From the NCBI GenBank assembly GCA_022842465.1, contig JALHPN010000035.1, positions 1-52,934 on the forward strand: 52,934 nt of DNA, given 5' to 3'. This DNA comes from Polyangiaceae bacterium (lineage in GTDB: Bacteria > Myxococcota_A > Polyangia > Polyangiales > Polyangiaceae). Position numbers and translations under genes: made by a program. Positions 8,698 through 16,667 of this stretch are shown piece after piece. Numbering within the stretch: the stretch's first letter is position 1; each line of letters begins with the position of its first letter. The notes beneath the pieces are model-generated. The model was not told the DNA's origin. It was given only the letters and a program-made list of their open reading frames with translations, and made no database searches.

Positions 8698-8718
8698 AGC
8701 CCGGCGCGCAACCGGGCT
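8698..8718 (+). terminator. hairpin after the barrel-protein gene
   Basis: AGCCCGG (8698-8704), a seven-base loop, then CCGGGCT (8712-8718) form a perfect 7-bp stem 13 bases after the stop codon at 8685. There is no clear T-run, as often in high-GC genomes, so terminator function is inferred from position. Confidence 0.5.
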
Positions 8719-8862
8719 AGACCAGCGCGCGAGAAGGTGGTGAGGAGGTCGGGACGCCGTCGCATGACAGCGGCTCACAGGGTCCTCCAAATCGACGTGC
8801 GCACGGGTCATGGTTTCTTGAAGCGGGATGACGACACGTCACCATGGGGGTCCGGAGGTTTC

Positions 8863-9081
8863 ATGATCCTCACTCGTTTCGTTCCTGCGACGCTCGTCCT
8901 CGCCCTCTCCCTCTCCTCCCTCGGTTGCGCGAGCCCGACGGAGGAGCCTGCGTCTCCAACGACGGAAGAGCCCAGCGAAGCGGCCGCGCCGCGCGAGGCG
9001 TCCTCCGAGACGACTCCCGCGCCGCCCCCCGACATGGGGGACCTGGAGATGCGGAGGCAGGGGCCCTGGGAGCCGCACTGA
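8863..9081 (+). CDS. small lipoprotein (72 aa)
   Basis: 72 residues starting MILTRFVPATLVLALSLSSL. The ATG at 8863 has a GGAGG about five bases upstream. The lipobox is SSLGC (Cys 22). The short mature part is Pro/Glu/Thr-rich and low in complexity and ends RRQGPWEPH, so it may be only a surface-anchored linker or peptide. No family is recognised. Confidence 0.7.
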   Translation: MILTRFVPATLVLALSLSSLGCASPTEEPASPTTEEPSEAAAPREASSETTPAPPPDMGDLEMRRQGPWEPH

Positions 9082-9311
9082 AGGGACCGACTTCCGGCGA
9101 CAGGGCGTCGGGCGCCTCCTCTACCAGGAGCTCACGGAGCGGTGCGGGCGCGTCGAGCCGAGCCTCCGAAGCGTCGGGTCGACGATCCGCGCGGGGAAGA
9201 CAAGACTCGAACGGTCTCGAGGGCTTGCGGTCCTCGCAGAAAAGAAGACGGACAGAAGCGTTAGGGAGTGACCTCCGCCGGCGAACACCGGAACAGAAGG
9301 AGCTTCCGTCC

Positions 9312-9761
9312 ATGACTTCCCGTTCGTTCGTCGTCCTCGCTCTCCTCGTCTCTTCCGCCGCGGCGTGCTCGGCGCCCGAGCCCGAGCCCCCCGCGCGCAG
9401 CGAGGGCGCCGTCTCGGGTGGATCCGCGCGCGCCGACGAGTCCTCCGACGGGGGCACGGCCGCGCAGCCGGAGCCCGTCGCGTGTCCGCCGATCGCGCCG
9501 CCGCAGTGCGCGGCAAACGAGGAGCTCGCGAGCGATCCCGAGGACCCTTGCTCCGCGTTCTGCAAGCCGATGGCGTGCCCACCGATTGCTCCGCCGACCT
9601 GCCCGCCGGGCCAGGAGCTCGCGAGCGATCCGAGCGACCCCTGCTCGGCGTACTGCAAGCCGAAGGCGTGCCCGCCCGTCGCGCCGCCGATCTGCGCGGC
9701 GGGGGAGAAGCTCGCGCCCGACCCGGCCGACGACTGCTTCTCGATCTGCGTGCCTGAGTGA
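9312..9761 (+). CDS. lipoprotein with three Cys-rich 31-residue repeats
   Basis: 149 residues from the ATG at 9312. A signal peptide (MTSRSFVVLALLVSSAAAC) and a Ser/Gly/Glu linker precede three nearly identical repeats of about 31 residues. Each runs from ACPPIAPPxC through ELASDP to a CSAxCKP end, with four cysteines per repeat. The third repeat is the most divergent (KLAPDPADDCFSICVPE). The spacing suggests small disulfide-stabilised extracellular modules. The neighbouring genes are also lipoproteins. Function unknown. Confidence 0.8.
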   Translation: MTSRSFVVLALLVSSAAACSAPEPEPPARSEGAVSGGSARADESSDGGTAAQPEPVACPPIAPPQCAANEELASDPEDPCSAFCKPMACPPIAPPTCPPGQELASDPSDPCSAYCKPKACPPVAPPICAAGEKLAPDPADDCFSICVPE

Positions 9762-9780
9762 CGGCCGGTGCTAGACCTGC

Positions 9781-10497
9781 GTGGTGCGCTTCGCTGTTCA
9801 TGCGGTCGCGGTCGGCGCGCTCCTCGCGGGGTGTGATGCCGCGTCGAGCCCCGCGACGACGCCCGCGCGCGCGCCCGTCGATGACGCCGACACGGTGGTG
9901 ACGGAGGAGGCGCGCGACGCCGGCGAGCAGGACGCCGTCACCCCTCCGCCGGAAGCCTGCCCTTCCTCGTCGCCGCGGCAGCTCGCGTTCCTCTCGACGG
10001 GCACGTGCACGGACGTCGCGGGTACGTCGGGCAACTGGCGCGCGCGTTCGCTCTTCGAGGGGGCGCCCGACGTCGTGCGCTCGCGGGCGTGCGGCTACAC
10101 GTGGTCGAGCCCGGGGGGCGCACCGCCCGAACGTGCCCCGCTCGTCGCGCTCGCGCCTCTGCAGCTGACGTCCGATTGCGAGCCCGTCGGCATCCTGGCG
10201 CGGCGCGGCGTCGTCACCGAGATCGTGAGGGACGCTACGACGGCCGACGTCGACGTGCCCACGGGCGTCACCGGCTGCGACGTCTGCGGGAAGATCCTCG
10301 AGCGTCACGTCTACCTCATCCTCCCCGTCGACCCGACGCTCGATCGCTCCGTTCTCGCCGTCGGGACGACGAGCGGCGCGCTCGTCGGCTTTCACCTCAC
10401 GCGCCCGAGCCCCCGCGTCCAGGTCTTCGCCGTGGAGCTGCCCGACGTCGAGGGTCGGACATACGCGTCCAAGGTCTCGGTCCTCGCCGCGCCATGA
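9781..10497 (+). CDS. lipoprotein, first gene of the CHAT/sigma operon
   Basis: 238 residues from a GTG start. The N-terminus MVRFAVHAVAVGALLAGC is a lipoprotein signal with LAGC. A disordered Ala/Asp/Pro linker precedes a folded part with paired cysteines (CPSSSPRQ, CTDV, CGYTW, and GCDVCGKILERH near residue 163). The GCDVCGK motif could be a disulfide or metal site. Its stop codon overlaps the start of the CHAT gene (ATGA at 10494), so the two are translationally coupled. No family is recognised. Confidence 0.78.
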   Translation: MVRFAVHAVAVGALLAGCDAASSPATTPARAPVDDADTVVTEEARDAGEQDAVTPPPEACPSSSPRQLAFLSTGTCTDVAGTSGNWRARSLFEGAPDVVRSRACGYTWSSPGGAPPERAPLVALAPLQLTSDCEPVGILARRGVVTEIVRDATTADVDVPTGVTGCDVCGKILERHVYLILPVDPTLDRSVLAVGTTSGALVGFHLTRPSPRVQVFAVELPDVEGRTYASKVSVLAAP

Positions 10498-13136
10498 TCG
10501 TCGCGCGGCGGGCGGCGACGATCGCGGTGATCGTCGCGCTCTCGGGCTGCCGGAGAGGGGCGAGCGGCGCAGGGCTCGACACGGACGCGAGCTCGTCTGC
10601 GCTCGACGTTCGCGTGTCGGGGTGCGAGGCGGTCGTCCGCGCGACGGGCGGCATCGTCTGCGAGCTACCCGCCGACCGGACCGTGCGGGTCGCGACGCGG
10701 TCGGCGGAACACCCGACGTTCGTCGAGGGCGCGCAGCCGCTCGACGTGTCGCCGCGTCAGGGAGGCGTGCTCGCGCGCGTCCGCGTCGCGCCGGGCGCGC
10801 ACACCGTCGTCGTCGCTTCTGCAGGCGCCACCGCGCGTATCGCGGTGAGCGATCGCCGGGCGATCGCCTGGCTCGACGAGGCACAAAGCCTCCGCAAGCA
10901 GGGGCGATCCGCCGAGGCCGCGGCTCGCCTCCGCGAGGTGCCGCCGGACGATCCTGACCACGCCTTCGCCGAGAGCCTGCTCGCCCGCATCGAGCTCGCG
11001 AGCGGGCGCGTCGAGGACGCGACCACGCGGCTCCGCGCGTCGATCGCGGCGCACCGCCAGCGGGGTCGCATCTCCCAGGGCGCGGACGACGCCTTCGCAC
11101 TCGCCTTCGCGCTGAACCAGCGCAGCCACGACTACGCAGGCGCGCGCGAGGCGCTCGCGCTCGCCAGCTCCGATCTCACCGACTACGCCGACGGTCGCGC
11201 ACGTCACGCGTACTACGCCGGGACACTGGCGATCGAGACGGGAGACGTTCGGACGGCCCTTCGCTCTCTCGAACGCGCGCGCGCCGACGCCCACGCGCTC
11301 GGTCTCGCCGCCCTCGAGCGCAACGCGAACGTCGCCCGCGCCCTCGAGCTCGCCGAGCTCGGCCGGGTGTCCGAAGCCGCTTCCGAGCTGCGCGCGATCG
11401 CCTCTGCGAGCGAAGGGACGGCCTGCGAGCAGGCGGAGGTCTGGATCGACCTCGGGTATGTCGCGCTGCTCGCGAAGATGCGCGGCGATTCCGCCGAGGA
11501 CGCCGCGCCCCCGCTCGCACGCGCGCTCGAGCTGCTCTCGGCGGGGCACTGCGACGTGTACCTGGAGGTCGCTGCGCTCGGCGACCGTGCGCACGCGGCG
11601 CTCCTCGCGTCCGATCTCGCCGTGGCGAAGGCCTCCATCGCGCGCGCGCGATCGATCGGCGCCACGCGCGGCAGCGAGCTCGCCTTCCTGACCGAGCTCG
11701 AAGGCCGCGTGGCCCTCGCCGAGCGACGCGCGGACGTCGCCCTCGCCCGCTTCGAGAAGGAGCTCGAGCTCGCGCGGGCGCTCGGATCGGCGGAGGCCGA
11801 GCTCCGCGCGCACCTCGGGCGGGGTGAAGCGCACGAGCTCGCGGGGCGCCTCGACGCCGCCCTCGGGGCGTATCGCTCGGCCGAGGACGTCGCCGACGCC
11901 ACGAGCACCGTCGTGCCGCTCGGCGAGGGCCGCACCGCGTTCCTCGCGGAACGAGGTCGCGGCGCCACGCTCGCGGTCGATCTCCTCGTCCGCAGGGGGA
12001 AGACCGCCGACGCCCTGGCTGTCGCGCGTCGAGCTCGCGCCCGCTCGCTCGAAGGGCTCACGGCGCGCGCTCGGCGCGACGCGATGTCCGCCGCGGACGT
12101 GCACCGACTCGAGCGCGAGACGTCGGCGTACAGGCGCGCCCGCGCGGAGCTCGACGTGCAGGCGGCCGAGGACTGGAAGCTCGCCGCCGAGGAGCGATCC
12201 GCGAAGCGCGCAGCGAGGAGCTCGCGTCTCGGCGAGCTGCGCGCCGCGCTCGACGCCGCGCTCGCGTCGACACGGTCGGCGGTCGTGGAGCCTCCGGCCC
12301 TCGCGTCGGACGCCGCCTCCCTGCTCCTCGTCCCCGTACGCGACGGTACGATCGCGCTGCTCCACGACGCGGGCGAGACGTCGGCCGCGCGCGTCTCGGC
12401 CGACGGGCGCTGGGCGGAAGGGTTCCGCGCGAGCGTGTCACGGACGGGGCGGCTCCGCCTCCTCTCGGAGCACGACGATGTGGACGTGGACGCTCTCTTC
12501 CCCGGCGCCGCGATCGTCGTCGCGCTCGACCTGCCCTCGCCGGTGCGTCCCGAAGGCGCCGGTGCGCTCGTCGTGTTCGATCCGACGCTCGATCTGCCTG
12601 GGTCGCGCGACGAGGCGGACATCGTGACGTCGGCGATGCGGGCCGCCGGCCAGGAGGTGACCTCGCTCGGCGGGGGACGCGCGACGTCGGCCGCCGTTCA
12701 CGACGCCCTCGAGCGCGCGGGGCACTTCCACTACGCGGGACACGGCGTCTTCGCGGGGCTCGACGCATGGGAGAGCGCCTTGCCGCTCGCCTCGGGGGGC
12801 CTGCTCGCGATCGGCGACATCGTCACCGCGAAGGCGCTGCCGCGGCGCGTCGTGCTCTCCGGCTGCGAGACCGGGCGCTCCGCGTCGGCGCGAAGCGTGT
12901 CCACGCTCGGCCTCGCGCGCGCGTTCGTCGTCGGCGGCGCCGACGTGGTGGTCGCGCCCGTGCGCGCCGTCGACGACGCCGTCGCCACGGAGGTCTCCCG
13001 CGCCCTCTACCAGGGAGAAGGAGGCGGAATCATGGCGGGCGACGCCTACGGGGTGGCTCGTGCCCTCGGGCGCGCGAAGGAGCTCGCCGGCGAGACGGGG
13101 GCCGGCGCGAGCGCGTATCGTGTCTTCACGCGATGA
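10494..13136 (+). CDS. CHAT-domain protein with TPR-like repeats and lipoprotein signal
   Basis: 880 residues from the ATG at 10494. An N-terminal lipoprotein signal (MIVARRAATIAVIVALSGC) precedes a small beta-rich domain. A long helical TPR-like region (about 120-560, e.g. AEAAARLREVPPDDPDHAFA) follows. The C-terminal CHAT peptidase domain carries the catalytic His in HYAGHGVF (about 747) and the catalytic Cys in VLSGCETG (about 790). CHAT proteins are caspase-like cysteine proteases related to separase. Having one behind a lipobox implies action outside the cytoplasm, which is uncommon for this family. Start and stop overlap both neighbours by four bases, and the next genes are an ECF sigma factor and a membrane protein. 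A signalling role is therefore likely. Confidence 0.88.
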   Translation: MIVARRAATIAVIVALSGCRRGASGAGLDTDASSSALDVRVSGCEAVVRATGGIVCELPADRTVRVATRSAEHPTFVEGAQPLDVSPRQGGVLARVRVAPGAHTVVVASAGATARIAVSDRRAIAWLDEAQSLRKQGRSAEAAARLREVPPDDPDHAFAESLLARIELASGRVEDATTRLRASIAAHRQRGRISQGADDAFALAFALNQRSHDYAGAREALALASSDLTDYADGRARHAYYAGTLAIETGDVRTALRSLERARADAHALGLAALERNANVARALELAELGRVSEAASELRAIASASEGTACEQAEVWIDLGYVALLAKMRGDSAEDAAPPLARALELLSAGHCDVYLEVAALGDRAHAALLASDLAVAKASIARARSIGATRGSELAFLTELEGRVALAERRADVALARFEKELELARALGSAEAELRAHLGRGEAHELAGRLDAALGAYRSAEDVADATSTVVPLGEGRTAFLAERGRGATLAVDLLVRRGKTADALAVARRARARSLEGLTARARRDAMSAADVHRLERETSAYRRARAELDVQAAEDWKLAAEERSAKRAARSSRLGELRAALDAALASTRSAVVEPPALASDAASLLLVPVRDGTIALLHDAGETSAARVSADGRWAEGFRASVSRTGRLRLLSEHDDVDVDALFPGAAIVVALDLPSPVRPEGAGALVVFDPTLDLPGSRDEADIVTSAMRAAGQEVTSLGGGRATSAAVHDALERAGHFHYAGHGVFAGLDAWESALPLASGGLLAIGDIVTAKALPRRVVLSGCETGRSASARSVSTLGLARAFVVGGADVVVAPVRAVDDAVATEVSRALYQGEGGGIMAGDAYGVARALGRAKELAGETGAGASAYRVFTR

Positions 13137-13780
13137 CCGACGATGGTGACGTCACGCCCGCCGTGCTCGACGCGGCGCTGCGAGGCGACAAGCGTGCGCT
13201 CCGCGCTTTCGTCGCAGCGACCGCGCCGGTGATCGAGGCCCGCGTCCGCCGCGGCCTCGCGCGCGATCGCGGCGCGCGCGAGGGACGTGACGTGAGGCAG
13301 GAGGTCTCCGACATGACGCAGGACGTCTTCGCCGCGCTCTTCGCCCACGACGGCCGCACTCTCCGCGCGTGGGAGCCGGGCCGCGGCCTCTCCCTGCGAA
13401 ACTTCGTCGGGCTGGTGGCAGAGCGTCGCGTCGCCTCTCTCCTCCGCAGCGGACGCACGAACCCGTGGCGTCACGTCCCCGAGGAGCTCGATCAGCTCGA
13501 GGGCGCCATCGAGCCCGATCCCGGGGCCGAGCCGCGGCTCGCCTCCCGCGAGGCGCTCGAGCTCGTGCTCGACGGGCTTCGTGCGTCGCTCTCGCCGCGC
13601 GGCCTCGTGCTCTTCCAGCGGCTCTACGTCGACGAGGAGCCCATCGCCGAGGTCGCGGCGAGCATGGGCATGACCGTCGACGCGATCTACATGTGGCGGA
13701 GTCGCGCCGCGAAAATCGTGCGTGGGCTCGCGTTGGAGACGAGCCGCGAGCCGCGAACACCGGAAGGGGAGCCCACGTGA
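13133..13780 (+). CDS. ECF-type RNA polymerase sigma factor
   Basis: 215 residues from the ATG at 13133, which overlaps the CHAT stop (ATGA). Region 2 is recognisable in QEVSDMTQDVFAALFAHD and in LRNFVGLVAERRVASLLR. Region 4 is the C-terminal helix-turn-helix LFQRLYVDEEPIAEVAASM followed by VDAIYMWRSRAAKIVRGLA. Size and layout match myxobacterial ECF sigma factors found beside CHAT/TPR proteins. It would redirect RNA polymerase once released from the downstream membrane protein. The stop overlaps the next start (GTGA). Confidence 0.88.
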   Translation: MTDDGDVTPAVLDAALRGDKRALRAFVAATAPVIEARVRRGLARDRGAREGRDVRQEVSDMTQDVFAALFAHDGRTLRAWEPGRGLSLRNFVGLVAERRVASLLRSGRTNPWRHVPEELDQLEGAIEPDPGAEPRLASREALELVLDGLRASLSPRGLVLFQRLYVDEEPIAEVAASMGMTVDAIYMWRSRAAKIVRGLALETSREPRTPEGEPT

Positions 13781-14388
13781 ACGACGACGAGCTGCTCCGA
13801 CGAATCGGCCGGATCGCGAAGGAGCGGGACGAGGGGCTCGACGACGAGGCCGCCGGTGTGGCGCGCGATGACGTCGCTCACTCCAGGATCGCGGACCAGC
13901 TCGCGCGTGAGCTCTTGGGGCGGCGGCGACGCCCGGCGACCTGGGTCTACGCGAGCGCTGGGGGCGTCGCGCTCGCCGCGGCGGCCGCCCTCCTCCTCGT
14001 CCGCCCCGCGGACGACGCGTTGCCCCTCTACGCGGCGTCCGCCCCGGCGGTACGGACGATGCGTGGGCCCGAAGCCACCCCGGACGGGCGAGGATGCGAG
14101 CTCACTCTGACGGAGAAGGGCGAGGTCGTCGTCGAGCTCACGCCCGCCTCCGCGGTGCGCGGCCCGGTACACGCCCACGCCTGGGTCGTCGGTGACGGCG
14201 CGCCTTCGGCGTGGCCGGGCACGATGGAGGTCTCGTCGCAGGGCGCCGTGCGGCTCGAGGCGGAGGCTCGCGCTCTCCGGGGCGCGCGCGAGGTCGTCGT
14301 GGTCGTCGCACGGCGCGAGGGGCGGCTCACGCTCGATGCGTCGGGCGCGGACGTGAGGCGCCTCACGTGCGCCGTCCGCACGCCGTGA
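13777..14388 (+). CDS. single-pass membrane protein, candidate anti-sigma factor
   Basis: 203 residues from a GTG at 13777 overlapping the sigma-factor stop. A short acidic/basic cytoplasmic helix region (residues 1-50, LLRRIGRIAKERDEG) is followed by one membrane span (about 53-72, GGVALAAAAALLLV). A C-terminal beta-rich domain on the other side of the membrane follows (LTEKGEVVVELTPASAVRG, HAHAWVVGDGAP). Membrane topology and coupling to the sigma gene argue for an anti-sigma factor. The zinc-binding ZAS motif (HxxxCxxC) is absent, so the assignment rests on context. Confidence 0.7.
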   Translation: MNDDELLRRIGRIAKERDEGLDDEAAGVARDDVAHSRIADQLARELLGRRRRPATWVYASAGGVALAAAAALLLVRPADDALPLYAASAPAVRTMRGPEATPDGRGCELTLTEKGEVVVELTPASAVRGPVHAHAWVVGDGAPSAWPGTMEVSSQGAVRLEAEARALRGAREVVVVVARREGRLTLDASGADVRRLTCAVRTP

Positions 14389-14473
14389 CCTCTCCCGTTC
14401 CTCCGCCGCGAGTCTCGTCCGGGCTTCGGCGTCGCCGATCCAATCCAACCCTCACGACGTTGTCGAACCACTC

Positions 14474-15577
14474 GTGATCGGTCGGCGACAGTTCTTCGGA
14501 TCGATGACCGTGCTGCTAGCGGCGTGTCGCAGCGAACACGCCCCCCCACCCGTGGTGCTCCCGTCGCCCGACACCCGGTCGGTGATCGGGCACGAAGCTG
14601 CGTTCGGAGAGCTTCGTCATCTGCGACGCATCCTCGAGGGGACGTCCGCAGGCGCGGTCTCGACGCGAGGTTGGGACAACCTGGAACAGACCGAGTGGCC
14701 GTTCTTCGCGCTCATCTTCTACGCAGACGCGGCGACGCGCTTCGCGAGTCTGCCGATGGCGGCGAGTCGACGTGAGGCCGTCATCGCGGAGGCTCGTTGG
14801 GCACTCGCACGGGCACACGCAGTCGGCATCGCGGGCGCCGATCCACTGCTTCCCCACGGACATCTGCTCCTCGCGTTGGAGCGATTCGCGCGCGAGGGCA
14901 GAGAGTCTGAGTCTGGCGAGTTGCGCGATCACCTTGCGAGCGACCTCGGGAGACGTTTCGCGGCCTCCGAGAGCGGAGTGTTGCCGAGCTATCCGTCAAT
15001 GTGGTGGATGCTCGACCCGGTGCCCGCGCTTGCGGCGTTGACGTTGCGCGGAGCGGGCGCTGCTGCATGCGACCGGTGGGAGGCAACCGTCCGCGCCTCG
15101 GCGATCGATCCTGCGACTGGGCTCATCATTGCGGGATGGAATCCGGAACGCCGGAGGGCGATCGGCACACCGCGAGGATGCGCCTTGATGCTCGCGTTGC
15201 CCGACCTCTACGTCGTCTCGCCGCGTCTCGCGCAGGAGCAGTGGACGCGTGCTCGCAGGCATCTCGTAAGAACGGTTCAGGGGGTGACGGGCGTGCGTGA
15301 GTACCCAGACCCGATCGATCTGCCCGCAACGACCGATAGCGGGCGGATCCTCTTTGGTCTCGGCGAAGCGGCGAGCGGCTTTGGTCTTGCAGCAGCTGCA
15401 GCGGCAGAGGACATGGTCGTTCTCTCAGCGCTTCTTCGCAGCGCGCGTCGAGTGGCTCCCCCGACATGGCGCGGGGGCGAGCTGGTCCTCCCGGACGTAC
15501 CGCCCGTCGGGCAAGCCGCCATCCTCCGCGCGAAGGTGTGGAACGCGTCGGCCGCCGCTGCCGCGGGGAGGGGGTAG
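14474..15577 (+). CDS. exported lipoprotein with twin-arginine-like signal, helical
   Basis: 367 residues from a GTG start. MIGRRQFFGSMTVLLAAC combines an RRxFF twin-arginine-like motif with a lipobox, suggesting export of a folded protein and lipidation. The mature part is rich in helices and aromatic residues (WDNLEQTEWPFFALIFYADA, PSYPSMWWMLDPVPALAAL), in a style seen in alpha/alpha-barrel enzymes. I cannot name a family with certainty. It starts 85 bases after the anti-sigma candidate on the same strand and could be a target or extension of that operon. Confidence 0.75.
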   Translation: MIGRRQFFGSMTVLLAACRSEHAPPPVVLPSPDTRSVIGHEAAFGELRHLRRILEGTSAGAVSTRGWDNLEQTEWPFFALIFYADAATRFASLPMAASRREAVIAEARWALARAHAVGIAGADPLLPHGHLLLALERFAREGRESESGELRDHLASDLGRRFAASESGVLPSYPSMWWMLDPVPALAALTLRGAGAAACDRWEATVRASAIDPATGLIIAGWNPERRRAIGTPRGCALMLALPDLYVVSPRLAQEQWTRARRHLVRTVQGVTGVREYPDPIDLPATTDSGRILFGLGEAASGFGLAAAAAAEDMVVLSALLRSARRVAPPTWRGGELVLPDVPPVGQAAILRAKVWNASAAAAAGRG

Positions 15578-15717
15578 GCGAGCTGTCCACCGAAGCGGAG
15601 CAAGGCCAGAAATCGCAACGCGCTTCCACGCGCGGCGCGTGGAGGGGCGCAGACACCTGTGACGTATTCACCAGAGGCGGACTTGGTCGAGTCTTCTTGG
15701 CGAGCCGGTCGAGGAAC

Positions 15718-15802
15718 GGCGTTCCAGGTTCCGCTCCACGGCTTCGCGCCTTCCGTCTGCCGGGAGCGAGGCGGGGCGTACGCGTGCTCGACGGACGCCA
15801 CG
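15718..15802 (+). pseudogene. 85-bp fragment duplicated from the barrel-protein gene
   Basis: This stretch matches 8436-8520 at 82 of 85 positions. It encodes AFQVPLHGFAPSVCRERGGA and then AYACSTDAT, a loop of the barrel protein at 7945, with R-to-G and F-to-Y changes. Similarity stops abruptly on both sides and no start or remaining gene is present. It is a displaced gene piece or a remnant of a lost paralogue. The rest of 15578-15822 holds only a 19-base palindrome at 15625-15643 (TCCACGCGC, G, GCGCGTGGA). Confidence 0.75.
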
Positions 15803-15822
15803 TGCGCGTCGACAACGGGTCG

Positions 15823-16194
15823 TCACTTCACGATGAGCGCGCGGCTCGCGCTCTCACGGCCCTGGTAGTTCGCACGGATCTGCGTTGCTCCGATGGCGAC
15901 GCCGGTGACGACGCCGTTCGCGTCGATGGTGGCGACGTCCGTGTTGCCGATGTTCCACGTCAGGTCGGCGTTCCTCGTCACGTCGGCCGTCGTGCCGTCG
16001 GCGTACCGCACCGTCGCGGTCATCTGCTGCGTCTGCCCCCTGTCGAGCGTCCGATCGCCGCCGATGTCCAGATCGGAGATCGCCTTGCCGGTGTCGGCGT
16101 CGACCGTGTCGGCGTCACTGCTGCAACCGGGCGCGACGGCGACGGTGAGCACGAGCGAAGCAGCGAAGAACAAGCGCGCGAAGGCAGGCGTCAT
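15823..16194 (-). CDS. lipoprotein with a Big_2 (Ig-like) domain
   Basis: 123 residues from the ATG at 16194, which has GAGGAG seven bases upstream. The signal MTPAFARLFFAASLVLTVAV ends in the lipobox APGC. The mature part is one bacterial Ig-like group 2 domain, with the motif set LDRGQTQQMTATVRYADGTT, ADLTWNIGNTDVATIDANG and VVTGVAIGATQIRANYQG. Such domains are adhesin or surface-protein modules. It stands alone on the minus strand between plus-strand genes. Confidence 0.85.
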   Translation of the reverse strand: MTPAFARLFFAASLVLTVAVAPGCSSDADTVDADTGKAISDLDIGGDRTLDRGQTQQMTATVRYADGTTADVTRNADLTWNIGNTDVATIDANGVVTGVAIGATQIRANYQGRESASRALIVK

Positions 16195-16450
16195 GATGGG
16201 TCTCCTCGAAGGTTCTGCCACCAGGTCTTCGCAAGCCCCGTTCCCAGCCTACCCGCCGGAAAGGCCCGTCACGGCGGGTGCGTAGCCCACGACGCACGCG
16301 CGCTTCTGTCACGCGTACGGGACGAATGCCACGGATCCGCCGGATGCGGGCTCACGTCCGCTTCGGATCGAGCAGCTGGCGAGGAAGGGATCGCCCGCGT
16401 CGGCTTGTCGACGAGCGCGCAGAGGAGCGGGCGGTCGGCGCGTCGTGGGA

Positions 16451-16540
16451 GAACTGCATCCGATCCGCGAAGGACGTGACCGGCTCCTCGAAGGAGACGC
16501 CGTGCGTCTTCCCGTTCGTGCGAGCCTTGGTCTCGTCCCA
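16451..16540 (-). pseudogene. remnant of a BrnT-family toxin gene
   Basis: On the minus strand these 30 codons read WDETKARTNGKTHGVSFEE followed by PVTSFADRMQF. This matches the N-terminal signature of BrnT (DUF497) RNase toxins: WDxxKAxxNxxKHGVSFEEA, then xxxFxDP. The usual continuation (a serine/arginine-rich strand and the IISAR core) is absent in all three frames, and no brnA antitoxin is next to it. It lies under the 5' region of the histidine-kinase gene, outside its supported start. This is a decayed toxin fragment. Confidence 0.45.
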
Positions 16541-16667
16541 GACACGCCGCAACCCGCGCAGCGCGATGCTGGCGAACGCCATTCACCGCGAGACCGCCGA
16601 CATGCGGCTCCGCACCGCACTCGGCTCCGCGCGCGACAGACGCAAAGCTGCTACCTACGAGCGTTCG

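Noticed and set aside
10005..10493. An upstream extension of the CHAT gene in the same frame (1043 codons open)
   Set aside because: The extra part is a shadow of the upstream lipoprotein gene; the ATG at 10494 gives a lipoprotein signal and an ATGA overlap.
16278..16667. An N-terminal extension of the histidine kinase of 130 residues
   Set aside because: The extension is Arg-rich without domain character and overlaps the BrnT remnant; MTDAFSGGGELGG at 16668 is the normal start of this protein type.
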